Part shown: positions 44,056 through 53,100 of the stretch, piece by piece
Layout: each line of letters starts with the position of its first letter
How positions within the stretch are numbered: the first letter of the stretch is position 1
DNA from: Streptomyces broussonetiae
Lineage (GTDB): Bacteria > Actinomycetota > Actinomycetes > Streptomycetales > Streptomycetaceae
DNA length: 64,000 nucleotides
Direction of reading: 5' to 3'
Assembly (NCBI RefSeq): GCF_009796285.1
Contig: NZ_CP047020.1
Span: 9,052,001-9,116,000 of the forward strand
The notes under the pieces: generated by a model
The model's input: the letters and a program-made list of their open reading frames with translations, nothing else
Databases searched by the model: none
What the model was told of the DNA's origin: nothing
Translations under genes and position numbers: made by a program

Positions 44056-44102
44056 GTGCCGGGATCCGTCGCGCGACACAGCCGCGCGACGGATCCCGGC
44101 AC
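44056..44102 (+). terminator. Perfect 20-bp hairpin terminator after the Lys/His-rich gene
   Basis: GTGCCGGGATCCGTCGCGCG (44056-44075) pairs with 44083-44102 without mismatch around a 7-base loop (ACACAGC). No T-run follows, as is common in Streptomyces. It insulates the microprotein transcript from the ABC gene starting at 44139. Confidence 0.85.
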
Positions 44103-44138
44103 GCCGTCGGATCGGGCAGTGCCCAGGAAGCGCCGGCC

Positions 44139-45953
44139 ATGTACACCGCAGCTCCCCTCACCATGTCCGCGGCCGGATCCGGGGCGGAAGCCACTGCCGG
44201 TGCCTCGTCCCGGATGCGCCACGCGCGTATCTCGCCGTTGGCGGCATTCCGTACGTTCTGGCCACTGGTCAGCGTCAATCGCGTGACCGTGCTGGTGTCC
44301 GCCGTGCTGTTGGTGATCTCCGCCGGATGCGACGCGGGTGCGATCGGCATCGTCGGCGTCCTCACCGACGATGTGCTCACCCCCGGCGACCTGGCTGCCT
44401 TCTGGGGGCCGGCCAGCCTCTGGCTGGGGCTCGCCGCCACCGGCGCGGTCGCGTCCGCGGCGGGAGGATATCTGGCGGGCTGGACCAGCGAGCACTTCCT
44501 GCTCGGCCTGCGCGACCGGGTCTTCCAGCACCTGCAGCGCGTGCCTCCGGACGCCCTGGACCGCTTCGGCACCGGCGATCTGGTCTCCCGGCTGACCGGC
44601 GACATCGAGACCGTCGAGTCACTGGTGGCCTCCGCACCCGTCGAACTGATCACCTCCGCTGTGGGGGCCGTCGTGTTCGCCGTGGCCGCCTTCTGGACCA
44701 GCTGGCAACTGGCCCTGATCACCCTGGCTGCCGCCCCGCTGATCTGGTTCGGCGCCCGGTGGTTCGGCACCCTGATGCGCTCCGCCACCCGCGCCGAACG
44801 GGACAGCAACGGCCGGCTGGCTTCCCTGCTGGAGGAGAGCCTTGCCAACATGCCCCTGGTGCAGGCCTACGGCCGGCAGCAGGCCGAGCACAGCAAGGTG
44901 CACCGCGAGGGACGCAGTTGGATGCGTGCGGGACTGCGGCAGATCCGGCTGTCGTCGGTGTACGGACCGATGGGCGAACTGGTCGAGACCCTCAGTGTGC
45001 TGGCGGTGATCGGCGCCGGTGCCTGGCAGATCTCCGAACACCACCTCAGCGTCGGCGGTCTGCTCTCCTTCGCCGCCTTCCTCGGCTATCTCCATCCCAA
45101 GCTCCAGGAACTCGGCGAACTCGTCGTCAGCGCCTCGTCCGCGACCGCAGCCTGCGAACGCCTCATCGAGGTGCTGCGCACCGGCACGGTCCACGAGACG
45201 GCCCCGCGGCCGGACGTCCCACCACTCACCGAGCCGGTGCGCGGCGCCGTCACCTTCGAGGACGTCGGCTTCTCCTACCCCGGCAGCGGTCAGCCCGTCC
45301 TCGACCGGGTACACCTGGACATCGCCCCCGGTCTGCTCGTCGCGGTCACCGGGCCCAGCGGCACCGGCAAGTCCACCCTCGGCAAACTGCTGTTGCGGTT
45401 CCACGAGCCGTCCCGGGGCCGCATCCTGCTCGACGGCCGGGACATCGCCGAACTCCCGGTGGACGAGGTGCGCCGGCACGTCACTCTGCTCCCGCAGGAC
45501 AGCATGCTCTTCGACGGCACCATTCGCGAGAACATCGTCTACGGTCGTCCCGACGCCGCCGACGCGGACGTGCTCGCCGCCGCCGCCGCGGCCGATGCGC
45601 ACGGCTTCGTCAGCGCGCTGCCCGACGGCTACGACAGCCCCGTCGGCAAACGGGGCAACAACCTCTCCGGTGGGCAACGCCGCAGGATAGCCCTCGCCCG
45701 GGCCATGCTCCGTACGGCACCGGTGCTGATCCTCGACGAGCCCACGGCCGGACTCGACGACGACTCCACGGCCCGCATCATGGCACCGCTGCGCCGCCTC
45801 ACCGCCGGGCGCACGACCTTCCTCATCACTCATGACCTGCGTCTGACCGCCCAGGCCGACCTCGTCCTTCACCTCACCGACGGGACCGCTTCCACCACGG
45901 TCCCGGGCCGGACGGTGGCCATGGGCGGGACACCTGGGCACGAGGCGGCTTGA
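44139..45953 (+). CDS. ABC exporter, fused membrane and ATPase domains
   Basis: A 604-residue half-transporter. Six membrane helices (~residues 45-315) include the intracellular-loop motif RFGTGDLVSRLTGDIETVES. The ATPase domain has Walker A GPSGTGKST, Q-loop LLPQDS, signature LSGGQRRR, Walker B VLILDEPT and H-loop THD. Homodimers of this type export lipids, drugs or peptides. No dedicated partner subunit is encoded beside it. ATG 44163 is an alternative start. The upstream terminator suggests an independent promoter in 44103-44138 or inside the hairpin region. Confidence 0.93.
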   Translation: MYTAAPLTMSAAGSGAEATAGASSRMRHARISPLAAFRTFWPLVSVNRVTVLVSAVLLVISAGCDAGAIGIVGVLTDDVLTPGDLAAFWGPASLWLGLAATGAVASAAGGYLAGWTSEHFLLGLRDRVFQHLQRVPPDALDRFGTGDLVSRLTGDIETVESLVASAPVELITSAVGAVVFAVAAFWTSWQLALITLAAAPLIWFGARWFGTLMRSATRAERDSNGRLASLLEESLANMPLVQAYGRQQAEHSKVHREGRSWMRAGLRQIRLSSVYGPMGELVETLSVLAVIGAGAWQISEHHLSVGGLLSFAAFLGYLHPKLQELGELVVSASSATAACERLIEVLRTGTVHETAPRPDVPPLTEPVRGAVTFEDVGFSYPGSGQPVLDRVHLDIAPGLLVAVTGPSGTGKSTLGKLLLRFHEPSRGRILLDGRDIAELPVDEVRRHVTLLPQDSMLFDGTIRENIVYGRPDAADADVLAAAAAADAHGFVSALPDGYDSPVGKRGNNLSGGQRRRIALARAMLRTAPVLILDEPTAGLDDDSTARIMAPLRRLTAGRTTFLITHDLRLTAQADLVLHLTDGTASTTVPGRTVAMGGTPGHEAA

Positions 45954-46000
45954 GGCAGATACCGGACGGCCGTCGTGGGTGTGCCGTGCCCGGCTGCGAA

Positions 46001-46066
46001 CGTACCTCGGAAGTACCTCGGAAGTACCTCCGACGTACCTCCGACGTACCTCGGACGGACCTCGCA
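46001..46066. repeat. Six tandem 11-bp repeats in an intergenic region
   Basis: Units CGTACCTCGGA, AGTACCTCGGA, AGTACCTCCGA, CGTACCTCCGA, CGTACCTCGGA and a degenerate CGGACCTCGCA start at 46001, 46012, 46023, 46034, 46045 and 46056. The 11-bp period equals about one helical turn, so all copies face the same side of DNA. It starts 48 bases after the ABC gene stop. Confidence 0.85.
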
Positions 46067-46416
46067 ACCGGGCGCACCGGTCGGGCCCGTCGTCACTCCT
46101 CGGCCGAGCGCCTGCAGGCTTCAAGAGCGATGGCCGCGGGGAAGTGATCCCGACGCAGTTCGAAGTAGCAGGCCCGAATGCTCTCCGGGGTGCCCTCGGC
46201 TGCGGTTCCTTCCGGATGACGACACGATCCGGTGGCTCTGCACAGTTGATCTGTCACGGATCGTATCCATGGTGTGCCGGGTGATACGGCCGGGTGTGCG
46301 GCGCAAGACGTGGCGCCAGCTAAAAGTCGCCCGGCAATGTCGAGAACCCGTGGCCGGCTCCGTCCCCGAGGTGAACGCGACGACAATGGGTCGCACCAGC
46401 ACCAAGGAGAAGCACG
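46067..46416. other. Gene-poor gap before the DGPF/ECF42 pair
   Basis: About 350 bases. A minus-strand frame ending at 46093 reads ACYFELRRDHFPAAIALEAC and could be the tail of a lost gene, but it is too short to judge. The promoter of the DGPF-sigma operon must lie here; no clear boxes were found. Confidence 0.35.
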
Positions 46417-46836
46417 ATGGCCAAGTACCTGCTGCTCAAGCACTACCGTGGCGCTCCGGCTGCGGTCAACGACGTGCCGATGGCTCAGTGGACGCCGGAG
46501 GAGATCTCGGCCCACATCCAGTACATGAACGACTTCGCCGCCCGGCTGGAGAAGACCGGCGAGTTCGTCGACGGGCAGGCGCTCGCTCCCGAGGGCACCT
46601 TCGTCCGCTACGACGGAGAGGGGCGCCCGCCGGTCACCGACGGCCCGTTCGCCGAGACCAAGGACCTCATCGCCGGCTGGATGGTGATCGACGTCCACAG
46701 CTACGAGCGCGCCGTCGAGCTGGCCGGGGAACTGTCGGCCGCTCCCGGGGCCGGCGGGAAACCGATCCACGAGTGGCTCGAGCTGCGCCCGTTCCTGGCC
46801 GCCGAGCCCGGCATCACGGAGTGCACTTTCAAGTGA
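46417..46836 (+). CDS. DGPF-domain (YciI-like) protein, ECF42 partner
   Basis: A 139-residue protein with the name-giving motif TDGPFAETKDLIAGWMVIDV in a YCII/DGPF ferredoxin-like fold, starting MAKYLLLKHYRG. DGPF proteins are the conserved genomic partners of ECF42 sigma factors. Its stop overlaps the GTG of the sigma gene (GTGA), so both are one translationally coupled unit. Biochemical role unknown; the family is implicated in stress or antibiotic resistance phenotypes. Confidence 0.9.
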   Translation: MAKYLLLKHYRGAPAAVNDVPMAQWTPEEISAHIQYMNDFAARLEKTGEFVDGQALAPEGTFVRYDGEGRPPVTDGPFAETKDLIAGWMVIDVHSYERAVELAGELSAAPGAGGKPIHEWLELRPFLAAEPGITECTFK

Positions 46837-47987
46837 CGCAGATGAACGAGGCCCTGATCAGGAGCCTCACGCCGGGCGTGCTCGGCGTCCTCGTCCGCCG
46901 CGGAGCCGACTTCGCGGCGGCCGAGGACGCCGTGCAGGACGCGCTCGTCGAGGCGGTTCGCGTCTGGCCGGCCGACCCGCCACGGGATCCCAAGGGCTGG
47001 CTGGTCACCGTCGCCTGGCGACGGTTCCTCGACGCGACCCGGGCGGACGCCGCCCGCCGCCGGCGGGAGGACCGCATCGACGAGGAACCGGCGCCCGGGC
47101 CCGCGCCCGCGGTGGACGACACGCTCCGGCTCTACTTCCTGTGCGCCCACCCGTCGCTCACGCCGGCGTCCGCGGTCGCGCTCACGCTGCGCGCCGTCGG
47201 CGGGCTGACCACCCGCCAGATCGCCCAGGCCTACCTGGTGCCCGAGGCGACCATGGCGCAGCGCATCAGCCGGGCCAAGCGCACCGTCTCCGGCGTGCGG
47301 TTCGACCGGCCGGGCGATGTCGCCACCGTGCTGCGCGTCCTCTACCTGGTGTTCAACGAGGGGTACTCCGGCGACGTGGACCTCGCCGCCGAGGCCATCC
47401 GGCTCACCCGGCAGCTCGCGGCCGTGGTCGACCACCCCGAGGTGGCGGGGCTGCTCGCTTTGATGCTGCTCCACCATGCCCGGCGCGCCGCCCGGACCGC
47501 GCCCGACGGCAGTCTGGTACCGCTCGCCGAGCAGGACCGCGGTCGGTGGGACACCGAACTGATCGCCGAGGGCGTCGAGATACTGCAGGCGGCCCTCGTC
47601 CGTGACCGGCTGGGCGGGTTCCAGGCCCAGGCCGCCATCGCGGCACTCCACGCCGACGCGCCCACTGCCGAGGAGACCGACTGGGTGCAGATCGTCGAGT
47701 GGTACGACGAGCTTGTGCGCCTGACCGACAGCCCGGTCGCCCGCCTCAACCGCGCAGTGGCCGTCGGCGAGGCCGACGGACCGCGGGCCGGTCTGGCGGC
47801 TCTCGCGGCGCTGGACGCCTCGCTGCCCCGCTACACCGCGGTGGCGGCGTACCTCCATGAATGCGACGGCGACCTGACGACGGCGGCACGGCTGTACGCC
47901 GAGGCGGCCCGCAAGGCGCCCAACCTCGCCGAACGCGACCACCTGACGCGCCAGGCCGCCCGGCTCAACTCCCGGCGGCCCCACTGA
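46833..47987 (+). CDS. ECF42-type RNA polymerase sigma factor with C-terminal extension
   Basis: A 384-residue sigma factor. Region 2 (FAAAEDAVQDALVEAVRVWP, GWLVTVAWRRFLDATRADAA) and region 4 (LTTRQIAQAYLVPEATMAQRISRAKRTV) are followed by a ~200-residue helical, TPR-like extension (e.g. RLNRAVAVGEADGPRAGLAA, CDGDLTTAARLYAEAARKAP). No anti-sigma factor is present. In ECF42 the extension itself is thought to control activity. GTG 46833 overlaps the DGPF stop; ATG 46842 is an alternative start. Confidence 0.93.
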   Translation: MTQMNEALIRSLTPGVLGVLVRRGADFAAAEDAVQDALVEAVRVWPADPPRDPKGWLVTVAWRRFLDATRADAARRRREDRIDEEPAPGPAPAVDDTLRLYFLCAHPSLTPASAVALTLRAVGGLTTRQIAQAYLVPEATMAQRISRAKRTVSGVRFDRPGDVATVLRVLYLVFNEGYSGDVDLAAEAIRLTRQLAAVVDHPEVAGLLALMLLHHARRAARTAPDGSLVPLAEQDRGRWDTELIAEGVEILQAALVRDRLGGFQAQAAIAALHADAPTAEETDWVQIVEWYDELVRLTDSPVARLNRAVAVGEADGPRAGLAALAALDASLPRYTAVAAYLHECDGDLTTAARLYAEAARKAPNLAERDHLTRQAARLNSRRPH

Positions 47988-48241
47988 ACGACTCTTCCCT
48001 GACGCGGTGAGCGTGGGGGAGGCGACGACGCGGTCGGGTGTGCGCGGGACGTCGGTCTACCGGTGTTGGCGGCATCCGGGCGAGGTTGATGATCGACGCG
48101 CTGCTGAGTTTCGGCCGTCGGGCTCGGCCGCCGCGTGGCAGCTCATGGAGGACGCCATGCCGGCCGGGTAAGGTGTGTGCGACGCTCACATGAGCGCGAT
48201 GCGGAATGGGCGCGCGGCGTCAATACGGGTGAGGGTGATCA

Positions 48242-48829
48242 GTGCCGAAGTCGGGTAGCTCCTACCATCACGGCGATCTGCGTGCGGCATGCCTGCGTGC
48301 CGCGATCGAGCTGCTGGAGGAAGGCGGCGGCTCCGGGCTGTCGCTGCGGGCGGTGGCGCGCCGCGCCGGTGTTTCCCCCACGGCTCCGTACCGCCATTAC
48401 GCCGACCGCGACGCCCTCGTCTCCGCGGTCGCCGCGGAAGGTTACCGTGAACTCGCCGCCGCGCTGGCCGCCGTACACCCCTCGCCGTCGACGCCCGACG
48501 ACCTTGCCGCCGTCGCTGTCGCCTACGTCGGATTCGCCCTGGATCACCCGGCCATGTTCCGGGCGATGTTCGTCGAACCATGCGATCCGGACAGTGACGA
48601 ACGAGTCGCTGCCGCGGCCGTTGTGTCCGGATATGTCGACGCTCTGGTGCGGAGTGCCTTTCCCGGCGCCGAGCCCACCGCACTGTCGACCGCGGTGTGG
48701 GCTCTGGTGCACGGCCTGGCCTTCCTGCATCTCGACGGCAAGCTCGACTCCTCCGTGCCGGAGGCGGTCGCCGAGCGGGTGCGTGCGGCGGTCCTCTCCC
48801 TCTTGTCGGTTTCCGCGACCGCGGGCTAG
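48242..48829 (+). CDS. TetR-family regulator
   Basis: A 195-residue TetR protein of the WHG-domain type: YHHGDLRAACLRAAIELLEE, then SLRAVARRAGVSPTAPYRHY as HTH, and VAYVGFALDHPAMFRAMFVE in the ligand domain. It has no divergent enzyme neighbour, so the target is unclear; the decayed sigma gene converges from the right. The 250 bases upstream contain no recognisable gene. Confidence 0.9.
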   Translation: MPKSGSSYHHGDLRAACLRAAIELLEEGGGSGLSLRAVARRAGVSPTAPYRHYADRDALVSAVAAEGYRELAAALAAVHPSPSTPDDLAAVAVAYVGFALDHPAMFRAMFVEPCDPDSDERVAAAAVVSGYVDALVRSAFPGAEPTALSTAVWALVHGLAFLHLDGKLDSSVPEAVAERVRAAVLSLLSVSATAG

Positions 48830-48898
48830 CCGGGCGCCTGTCGCTCCTTCGGTGGGCTGCGGAGGTGCGTGGACTCGTGCGGCAGAAGGCGGCCGGGC

Positions 48899-49778
48899 TC
48901 AGGATCCCGTACGTGACGTGCACGGGCGCGCGGGCCGTGTGCACGGCAGGCGGGAGCGAACGCGCGTGCTCCTGCGGGGAATTGGGGGCGCCTCAGATGT
49001 GCCCATGTCGTACGTGGTGCCGTCGGCGATCGCCTGGAGCTTGTCCGGGTTGGCCACGTTGTGGATGGCCGTGATAAGGCCGTCGGCGGCGAAGTCGAAG
49101 GTGACGGTGGCGATCACGCGTCCCGGAGCGCTGAACACCATGGCCGGCGCGCCGTTGACCTCCAGGAGTTCGGCCTTCATGTCGGCGGGCTCGACACCCT
49201 GGTAGGCGATGGTGCCGATGGTCGCGAACCAGGCGGCCACGGTGGTCGCGCCCACGACCGGACGCAGGGCCTGGCGGACCTTGCCGCCGCCGTCGGTCCA
49301 CAGCGTGACGTCCGGGGACAGCAGTTCCAGCAGGGCGTTGACGTCCCCGCCGGTCACGGCGGCGAGGAACCGCTCGGTGGCCTCGCGCTGCCGCGACCGG
49401 TCCGCGGCGAAGCGCGGCCGTCGGGCCCGCACGTGCTCGCGAGTCCGGTGCGCGGCCTGCCGTACCGCCGATTCCGAACGCTCCACCGCCTCGGCGATCT
49501 CGGCGTGGCTGAAGTCGAAGACCTCCTTGAGCACGAACACCGCACGCTCCAGCGGGCTGAGCGTCTCGAGCACCACCAGCATGGCCATCGACACCGACTC
49601 GGTGTCCGTGACGACTCGGAGGCGTCCCCACCGGTCAGGATGGGCTCCGGCAGCCACGGCCCGGCATATGTCTCCCTCTTGCGCCGGGTGGAGCGCAGCC
49701 GCTCCAGCGCCAGGTTCGAGACGATGCGCGTCACACAGGCCCTGGGGTCCGCCACCTGCGAGCGCTCTGCGGCGGACC
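48899..49778 (-). pseudogene. ECF41 (SigJ-like) sigma factor, 3' part, interrupted and frameshifted
   Basis: This holds the sigma factor from the end of region 2 to the SnoaL-like tail. It begins SAAERSQVADPRACVTRIVS and RETYAGPWLPEPILTGGDA, loses frame by one missing base near 49612, then continues ESVSMAMLVVLETLSPLERA, EVFDFSHAEIAEAVERSESA and the NTF2-like domain (GGDVNALLELLSPDVTLWTD, NPDKLQAIADG). The first ~46 residues are absent here but present at 56173-56352 on the same strand, so the gene was split by an insertion. Confidence 0.88.
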
Positions 49779-49935
49779 TCTGGGTTAACGCGGCGAAGGC
49801 CGTGTCCACTTTCCATCGTGTCTCGGTCAGGGGCTGGCACCATCTGCCGAGCCGTGTTTGCTGTCGTTCGGTGGTGTCTCGGTTGTCCAGCGTCAATGCC
49901 TCGACCCGGAGTGCATCCCTGGGAGTGACGGTCGC

Positions 49936-50373
49936 GTGACCTCGGGAGCCGTTTTCGCCGCGGTGTTCACGGCGCTGTTCGCCTCTCATGTCTGGGCGGA
50001 CCATTGCTGGCAGACGGACAAGCAGGCTGCCGAGAAGGGACGCCCGGAGCCGGGTGCCGGTGCGATGAAGGCCAGGGAGTCCTGGCGGGCGCTGATTGCT
50101 CACGTGGTGGTCTATCACCTGGTCATGGCCGTGATGCTTGCGGTGACCACGGCTCTGCTCGACCTCCCGATCAGTTGGGCCGGGGCCGCTGCGGGGATCG
50201 CGTTCTCGGCTGTCACCCACGGATGCTGGGACCGTCGGTGGCTGGTGAAGGCGTGGATGGTCCTGACAGGCAGCCGCGAGTTCGCCAAGAACCCGCAGGG
50301 CCGATATTCGGTCGACCAAGCCCAGCACGTCTTCTGCCTGTGGGTCTCTGCGCTGCTGATCCCTCTCGTGTGA
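49936..50373 (+). CDS. DUF3307-like small membrane protein of mobile-element type
   Basis: A 145-residue protein with an N-terminal helix (AVFAAVFTALFASHVWADHC), a second region LIAHVVVYHLVMAVMLAVTT, and SAVTHGCWDRRWLVKAWMVL. Similar small proteins are common on Streptomyces integrative elements, which agrees with its position at the left end of the insertion. GTG 49936 with GGGAG upstream is chosen. Function unknown. Confidence 0.65.
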   Translation: MTSGAVFAAVFTALFASHVWADHCWQTDKQAAEKGRPEPGAGAMKARESWRALIAHVVVYHLVMAVMLAVTTALLDLPISWAGAAAGIAFSAVTHGCWDRRWLVKAWMVLTGSREFAKNPQGRYSVDQAQHVFCLWVSALLIPLV

Positions 50374-50428
50374 TCAGGCTCTTCGGCCTCGGGACTGGTA
50401 CAGCGGTTGACGCCGAGAACGATCATGG

Positions 50429-50662
50429 TCAGGACGTGAGGGTGCTGACTCGGTTCTCGTACTCGCGGTGGGCCTTGCGCTGGGCCGGGACCGCCGGGGC
50501 GCCCTGGCCGCCGTCGAACGGCTGGCAGCGGGCGAGGAGCCCGCGGTGTACGGCGGGGAAGGCGGTGACGCGCAGGGTGTACCCCAACACCACAGCGTGG
50601 GACTCGCTCCAGAAGCCTGCGACCAAGGATCGCTTACCATGCTTGGCGATACATCGTGACAC
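50429..50662 (-). CDS. 77-residue hypothetical protein of the insertion
   Basis: A basic protein reading MSRCIAKHGKRSLVAGFWSE then GYTLRVTAFPAVHRGLLARC, with two cysteines and protein-like composition. It starts at GTG 50662, inside the palindrome proposed as the PadR operator, so it may share that promoter region divergently. No family recognised. Confidence 0.45.
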   Translation of the reverse strand: MSRCIAKHGKRSLVAGFWSESHAVVLGYTLRVTAFPAVHRGLLARCQPFDGGQGAPAVPAQRKAHREYENRVSTLTS

Positions 50663-50670
50663 GTTATATC
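50648..50670. promoter_or_regulatory. Probable PadR operator
   Basis: A 23-base imperfect palindrome centred on 50659: GATACATCGTG on the left and CACGTTATATC on the right (8 of 11 positions symmetric). It is 30 bases before the PadR ATG and overlaps the start of the divergent 77-residue gene, fitting autoregulation. Confidence 0.55.
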
Positions 50671-50700
50671 CTCCCGCGTAGGTCGACGGAGAGGGGCACC

Positions 50701-51009
50701 ATGGCGTCCGAGACCGATCCGGCCGTACTCGTGTTGGCGAGCCTGGCCGGCGAACCCAGGCACGGTTACGCGATCACCCAGGACATCGCGAACTCGGTCG
50801 GTGTTGTCCTCGGCCCCGGCACTCTGTACGGGGTGCTGGCCCGTTTGGAAGCTGATGGGCTGATCGAGGCGCTGCCCGCGCAAGGGCGTCGCCGCCCCTA
50901 CCGGATCACCGCTCTCGGCCAGCGCACGCTGGCCGAGCAGGCGGAGCAGATGCAGCGGGTGGCCGATCTGGGGCTACGCCGGCTCCGGGCCGCAGGGGCA
51001 ACACTGTGA
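50701..51009 (+). CDS. PadR-family regulator (short form)
   Basis: A 102-residue PadR protein: AVLVLASLAGEPRHGYAITQ, then GPGTLYGVLARLEADGLIEA and RRRPYRITALGQRTLAEQ, a winged helix with short dimerisation helix. ATG 50701 follows GAGAGGGG. Its last codons overlap the start of the next membrane protein (GTGA), making a regulator-membrane-hydrolase operon, a common arrangement for small PadR systems that sense membrane stress or drugs. Confidence 0.9.
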   Translation: MASETDPAVLVLASLAGEPRHGYAITQDIANSVGVVLGPGTLYGVLARLEADGLIEALPAQGRRRPYRITALGQRTLAEQAEQMQRVADLGLRRLRAAGATL

Positions 51010-51893
51010 AAATCCCGAACGCCGCGGAGGACAGGCCCGACTGGCGGGTGCGCGTGCTGGTCGGGTTGTATCCGCCCGTGTGGCGCCACCGCTACGCCAC
51101 GGAGTTCGCGGCCCTGCTGGAAGACAGTGGCGTCGGGGTTCGGCAGGTGGTCGACGTCGCGGCCGCGGCGGTGCGCGTCTGGGCCCGTCCCAGCACGCAT
51201 CTGCACGACCGGACCGGACGGATGTGCACCACCGTCGCGGTGACCCTGTGCGCGTGGACGGCGCTGGCGGCCGGCGCCGTCGTGTTCGCCAAGACCACTC
51301 GGGACGGGGCCTGGTACGTCACCGGGCACACCGACCCGGCCGCAGGGTGGTACAACGTCTACGCGCTGGCCTCGGCCACGTCGGCGCTGGCCATCGCGGT
51401 CGGCTGGCTGCCCCCGGTGGCCGCCGTCCTCCGCGCCCCGCAAGGCCATCCCGGACGCCGCCGCGCCCGCCTGCTGTTGCTCGCCCCACCGGTCGCCGTA
51501 TCGGCCTTCCTGGGCGCTGCGGCGGTTCTCCGGCTGATCACCCACGGGGTGGGTGTCGGCCCCACCGGGTTTCTGGTCCTGGTCGGGCTCGGCCTGTTCG
51601 CCGGTGCCGCTTTCGCCGCCGGACCGGCCGCCGCGCTGCGGCACGTCACGCCGAGCGGTGCGGGACTACGCGTCGCCACCGTGGCCGGCGCGGTCGCCAC
51701 GACACTCATGGCGGTGGCCGTTGCCGCCAGCGTCGGCTGGGGCCTGGTCACCTTCGCCGACCGGCCCGGGTTTACGGCACTGACCGGCTACGGCACGGTC
51801 ATGGCGGTCACGCTGGTGGTCGCGGCGACCTCCTCCGCACGCGGCCTGCGGGCCGCCATCGCACGTACCCGGGGCAGCGTCGATGCGCACTGA
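51006..51893 (+). CDS. Multi-helix membrane protein in the PadR operon
   Basis: A 295-residue protein: a soluble N-terminal ~75 residues with LYPPVWRHRYATEFAALLED (a motif seen in proteins co-encoded with PadR regulators), then about six membrane helices. It overlaps both neighbours (4 bases with padR, 11 with the hydrolase). It may be a sensor or permease-like partner; no transport motif seen. Confidence 0.75.
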   Translation: MKIPNAAEDRPDWRVRVLVGLYPPVWRHRYATEFAALLEDSGVGVRQVVDVAAAAVRVWARPSTHLHDRTGRMCTTVAVTLCAWTALAAGAVVFAKTTRDGAWYVTGHTDPAAGWYNVYALASATSALAIAVGWLPPVAAVLRAPQGHPGRRRARLLLLAPPVAVSAFLGAAAVLRLITHGVGVGPTGFLVLVGLGLFAGAAFAAGPAAALRHVTPSGAGLRVATVAGAVATTLMAVAVAASVGWGLVTFADRPGFTALTGYGTVMAVTLVVAATSSARGLRAAIARTRGSVDAH

Positions 51894-53100
51894 CCGTCGG
51901 TGGCCACGCCGAACCCTGAAGACCCTGCTCGTCCTGGCGACCGTGCTGGTGGTGACGCTCGGCGGCTACATCGGCTATGTGGCGGTCCGGCAGGGGCAGC
52001 AGGTCACCCTGCCCGCCCCGACCGGCCGATATCCAGTCGGCCGGACCACCGCCGACTGGACCGACCACGCCCGCACCGATCCACTCGCCCCGCACCCGGG
52101 CATGCCGCGGGAGCTGTCCGCGTGGCTGTGGTACCCGGCCGCACCCGCCCCCGGCACGCCACCCGCGCCCTACGCCCCGGGCGCCTGGTCGGGACTGCAC
52201 ATGGGCGGCCTGCCCGGGCTGGGCGAGACCAGTTTCGACGACATCCGGGTGCACGCCGTCGCCGACGCCCCCGTCGCCGCCGGCCGGTTCCCCGTGGTGG
52301 TGCTCGAACCCGGGTTGGGTCTGGCCGCGCCGCAGTACACCGCGCTCGCGGAGAACCTGGCCAGTCACGGATACCTGGTCGCCGGGATCACCCCCACCTA
52401 CAGCGCGAACCTGACCGTGCTGAACGGACGGCCGGTAAGCGCGACACCCGCCGGCAACCCGCAGGACTCCGACACGGCCGCCATGCGCCCGGCCAACGAC
52501 CGGCTGGTCAGCGTATGGGCGGCCGACGACCGCTTCGCCGCAACCCGGGCCGCCGCGCTGGACGCCACCGGCCGGTTCGCCGGGCACGTCGACGCGGCCA
52601 CCACCATGTACCTTGGCCACTCCTTCGGCGGAGCCGCCGCGCTGCAAGCCTGCCACGACGACCCGCACTGCGCCGGAGCAGCCGACCTGGACGGAACCCA
52701 GTTCGGCACGGTCGTCCACTCCGGACTCGGCAAACCGATGATGCTGCTGGCCAGCCAGAGCTCCTGCATCACCGGAACCTGCCGGCCGAGCAATGCCGAC
52801 GAGCAATCCGAACGCGACGCCGCCCGCGCCTTGCTGGCAGCCAGCACCGGGCCCGTCTGGAGTTACCGGCTCAACGGGGCCGAGCACTTCAACTTCAGCG
52901 ACTACGGCGCCTACTACCTGGCCGCGCCGATCCGGTCTGTGGTCGGGCTCGGGTCGATCGACAGCGACGACGCGCTGACCATCACCAACGCCTACCTGGC
53001 CGCGTTCGTCGACCATGTGGCCCGCGGCCTGCCGGAACCGCTGCTGGCCGGCCGGTCATCGCCGTACCCCCAGGTCGAGGTACAGCGCACCGCGTCGTGA
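51883..53100 (+). CDS. Membrane-anchored PAF-acetylhydrolase-like lipase/esterase
   Basis: A 405-residue protein with an N-terminal helix (TLKTLLVLATVLVVTLGGYI) that anchors or exports it, then an alpha/beta hydrolase: PVVVLEPGLGLAAPQYTALA, nucleophile elbow GHSFGGAAAL, DLDGTQFG, and C-terminal histidine in NGAEHFNFSDYG. This order matches platelet-activating-factor acetylhydrolase-like enzymes. It ends the PadR operon inside the insertion, so it is mobile-element cargo. Substrate unknown. Confidence 0.86.
   Translation: MRTDRRWPRRTLKTLLVLATVLVVTLGGYIGYVAVRQGQQVTLPAPTGRYPVGRTTADWTDHARTDPLAPHPGMPRELSAWLWYPAAPAPGTPPAPYAPGAWSGLHMGGLPGLGETSFDDIRVHAVADAPVAAGRFPVVVLEPGLGLAAPQYTALAENLASHGYLVAGITPTYSANLTVLNGRPVSATPAGNPQDSDTAAMRPANDRLVSVWAADDRFAATRAAALDATGRFAGHVDAATTMYLGHSFGGAAALQACHDDPHCAGAADLDGTQFGTVVHSGLGKPMMLLASQSSCITGTCRPSNADEQSERDAARALLAASTGPVWSYRLNGAEHFNFSDYGAYYLAAPIRSVVGLGSIDSDDALTITNAYLAAFVDHVARGLPEPLLAGRSSPYPQVEVQRTAS

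Noticed and set aside
46001..46066. CRISPR array
   Set aside because: The repeats are 11 bp and directly adjacent with no spacers, and no cas genes are present.
50429..50662. Treating the 77-residue minus-strand gene as a shadow
   Set aside because: Its composition is protein-like and nothing codes on the other strand across most of it, so it was kept at low confidence.
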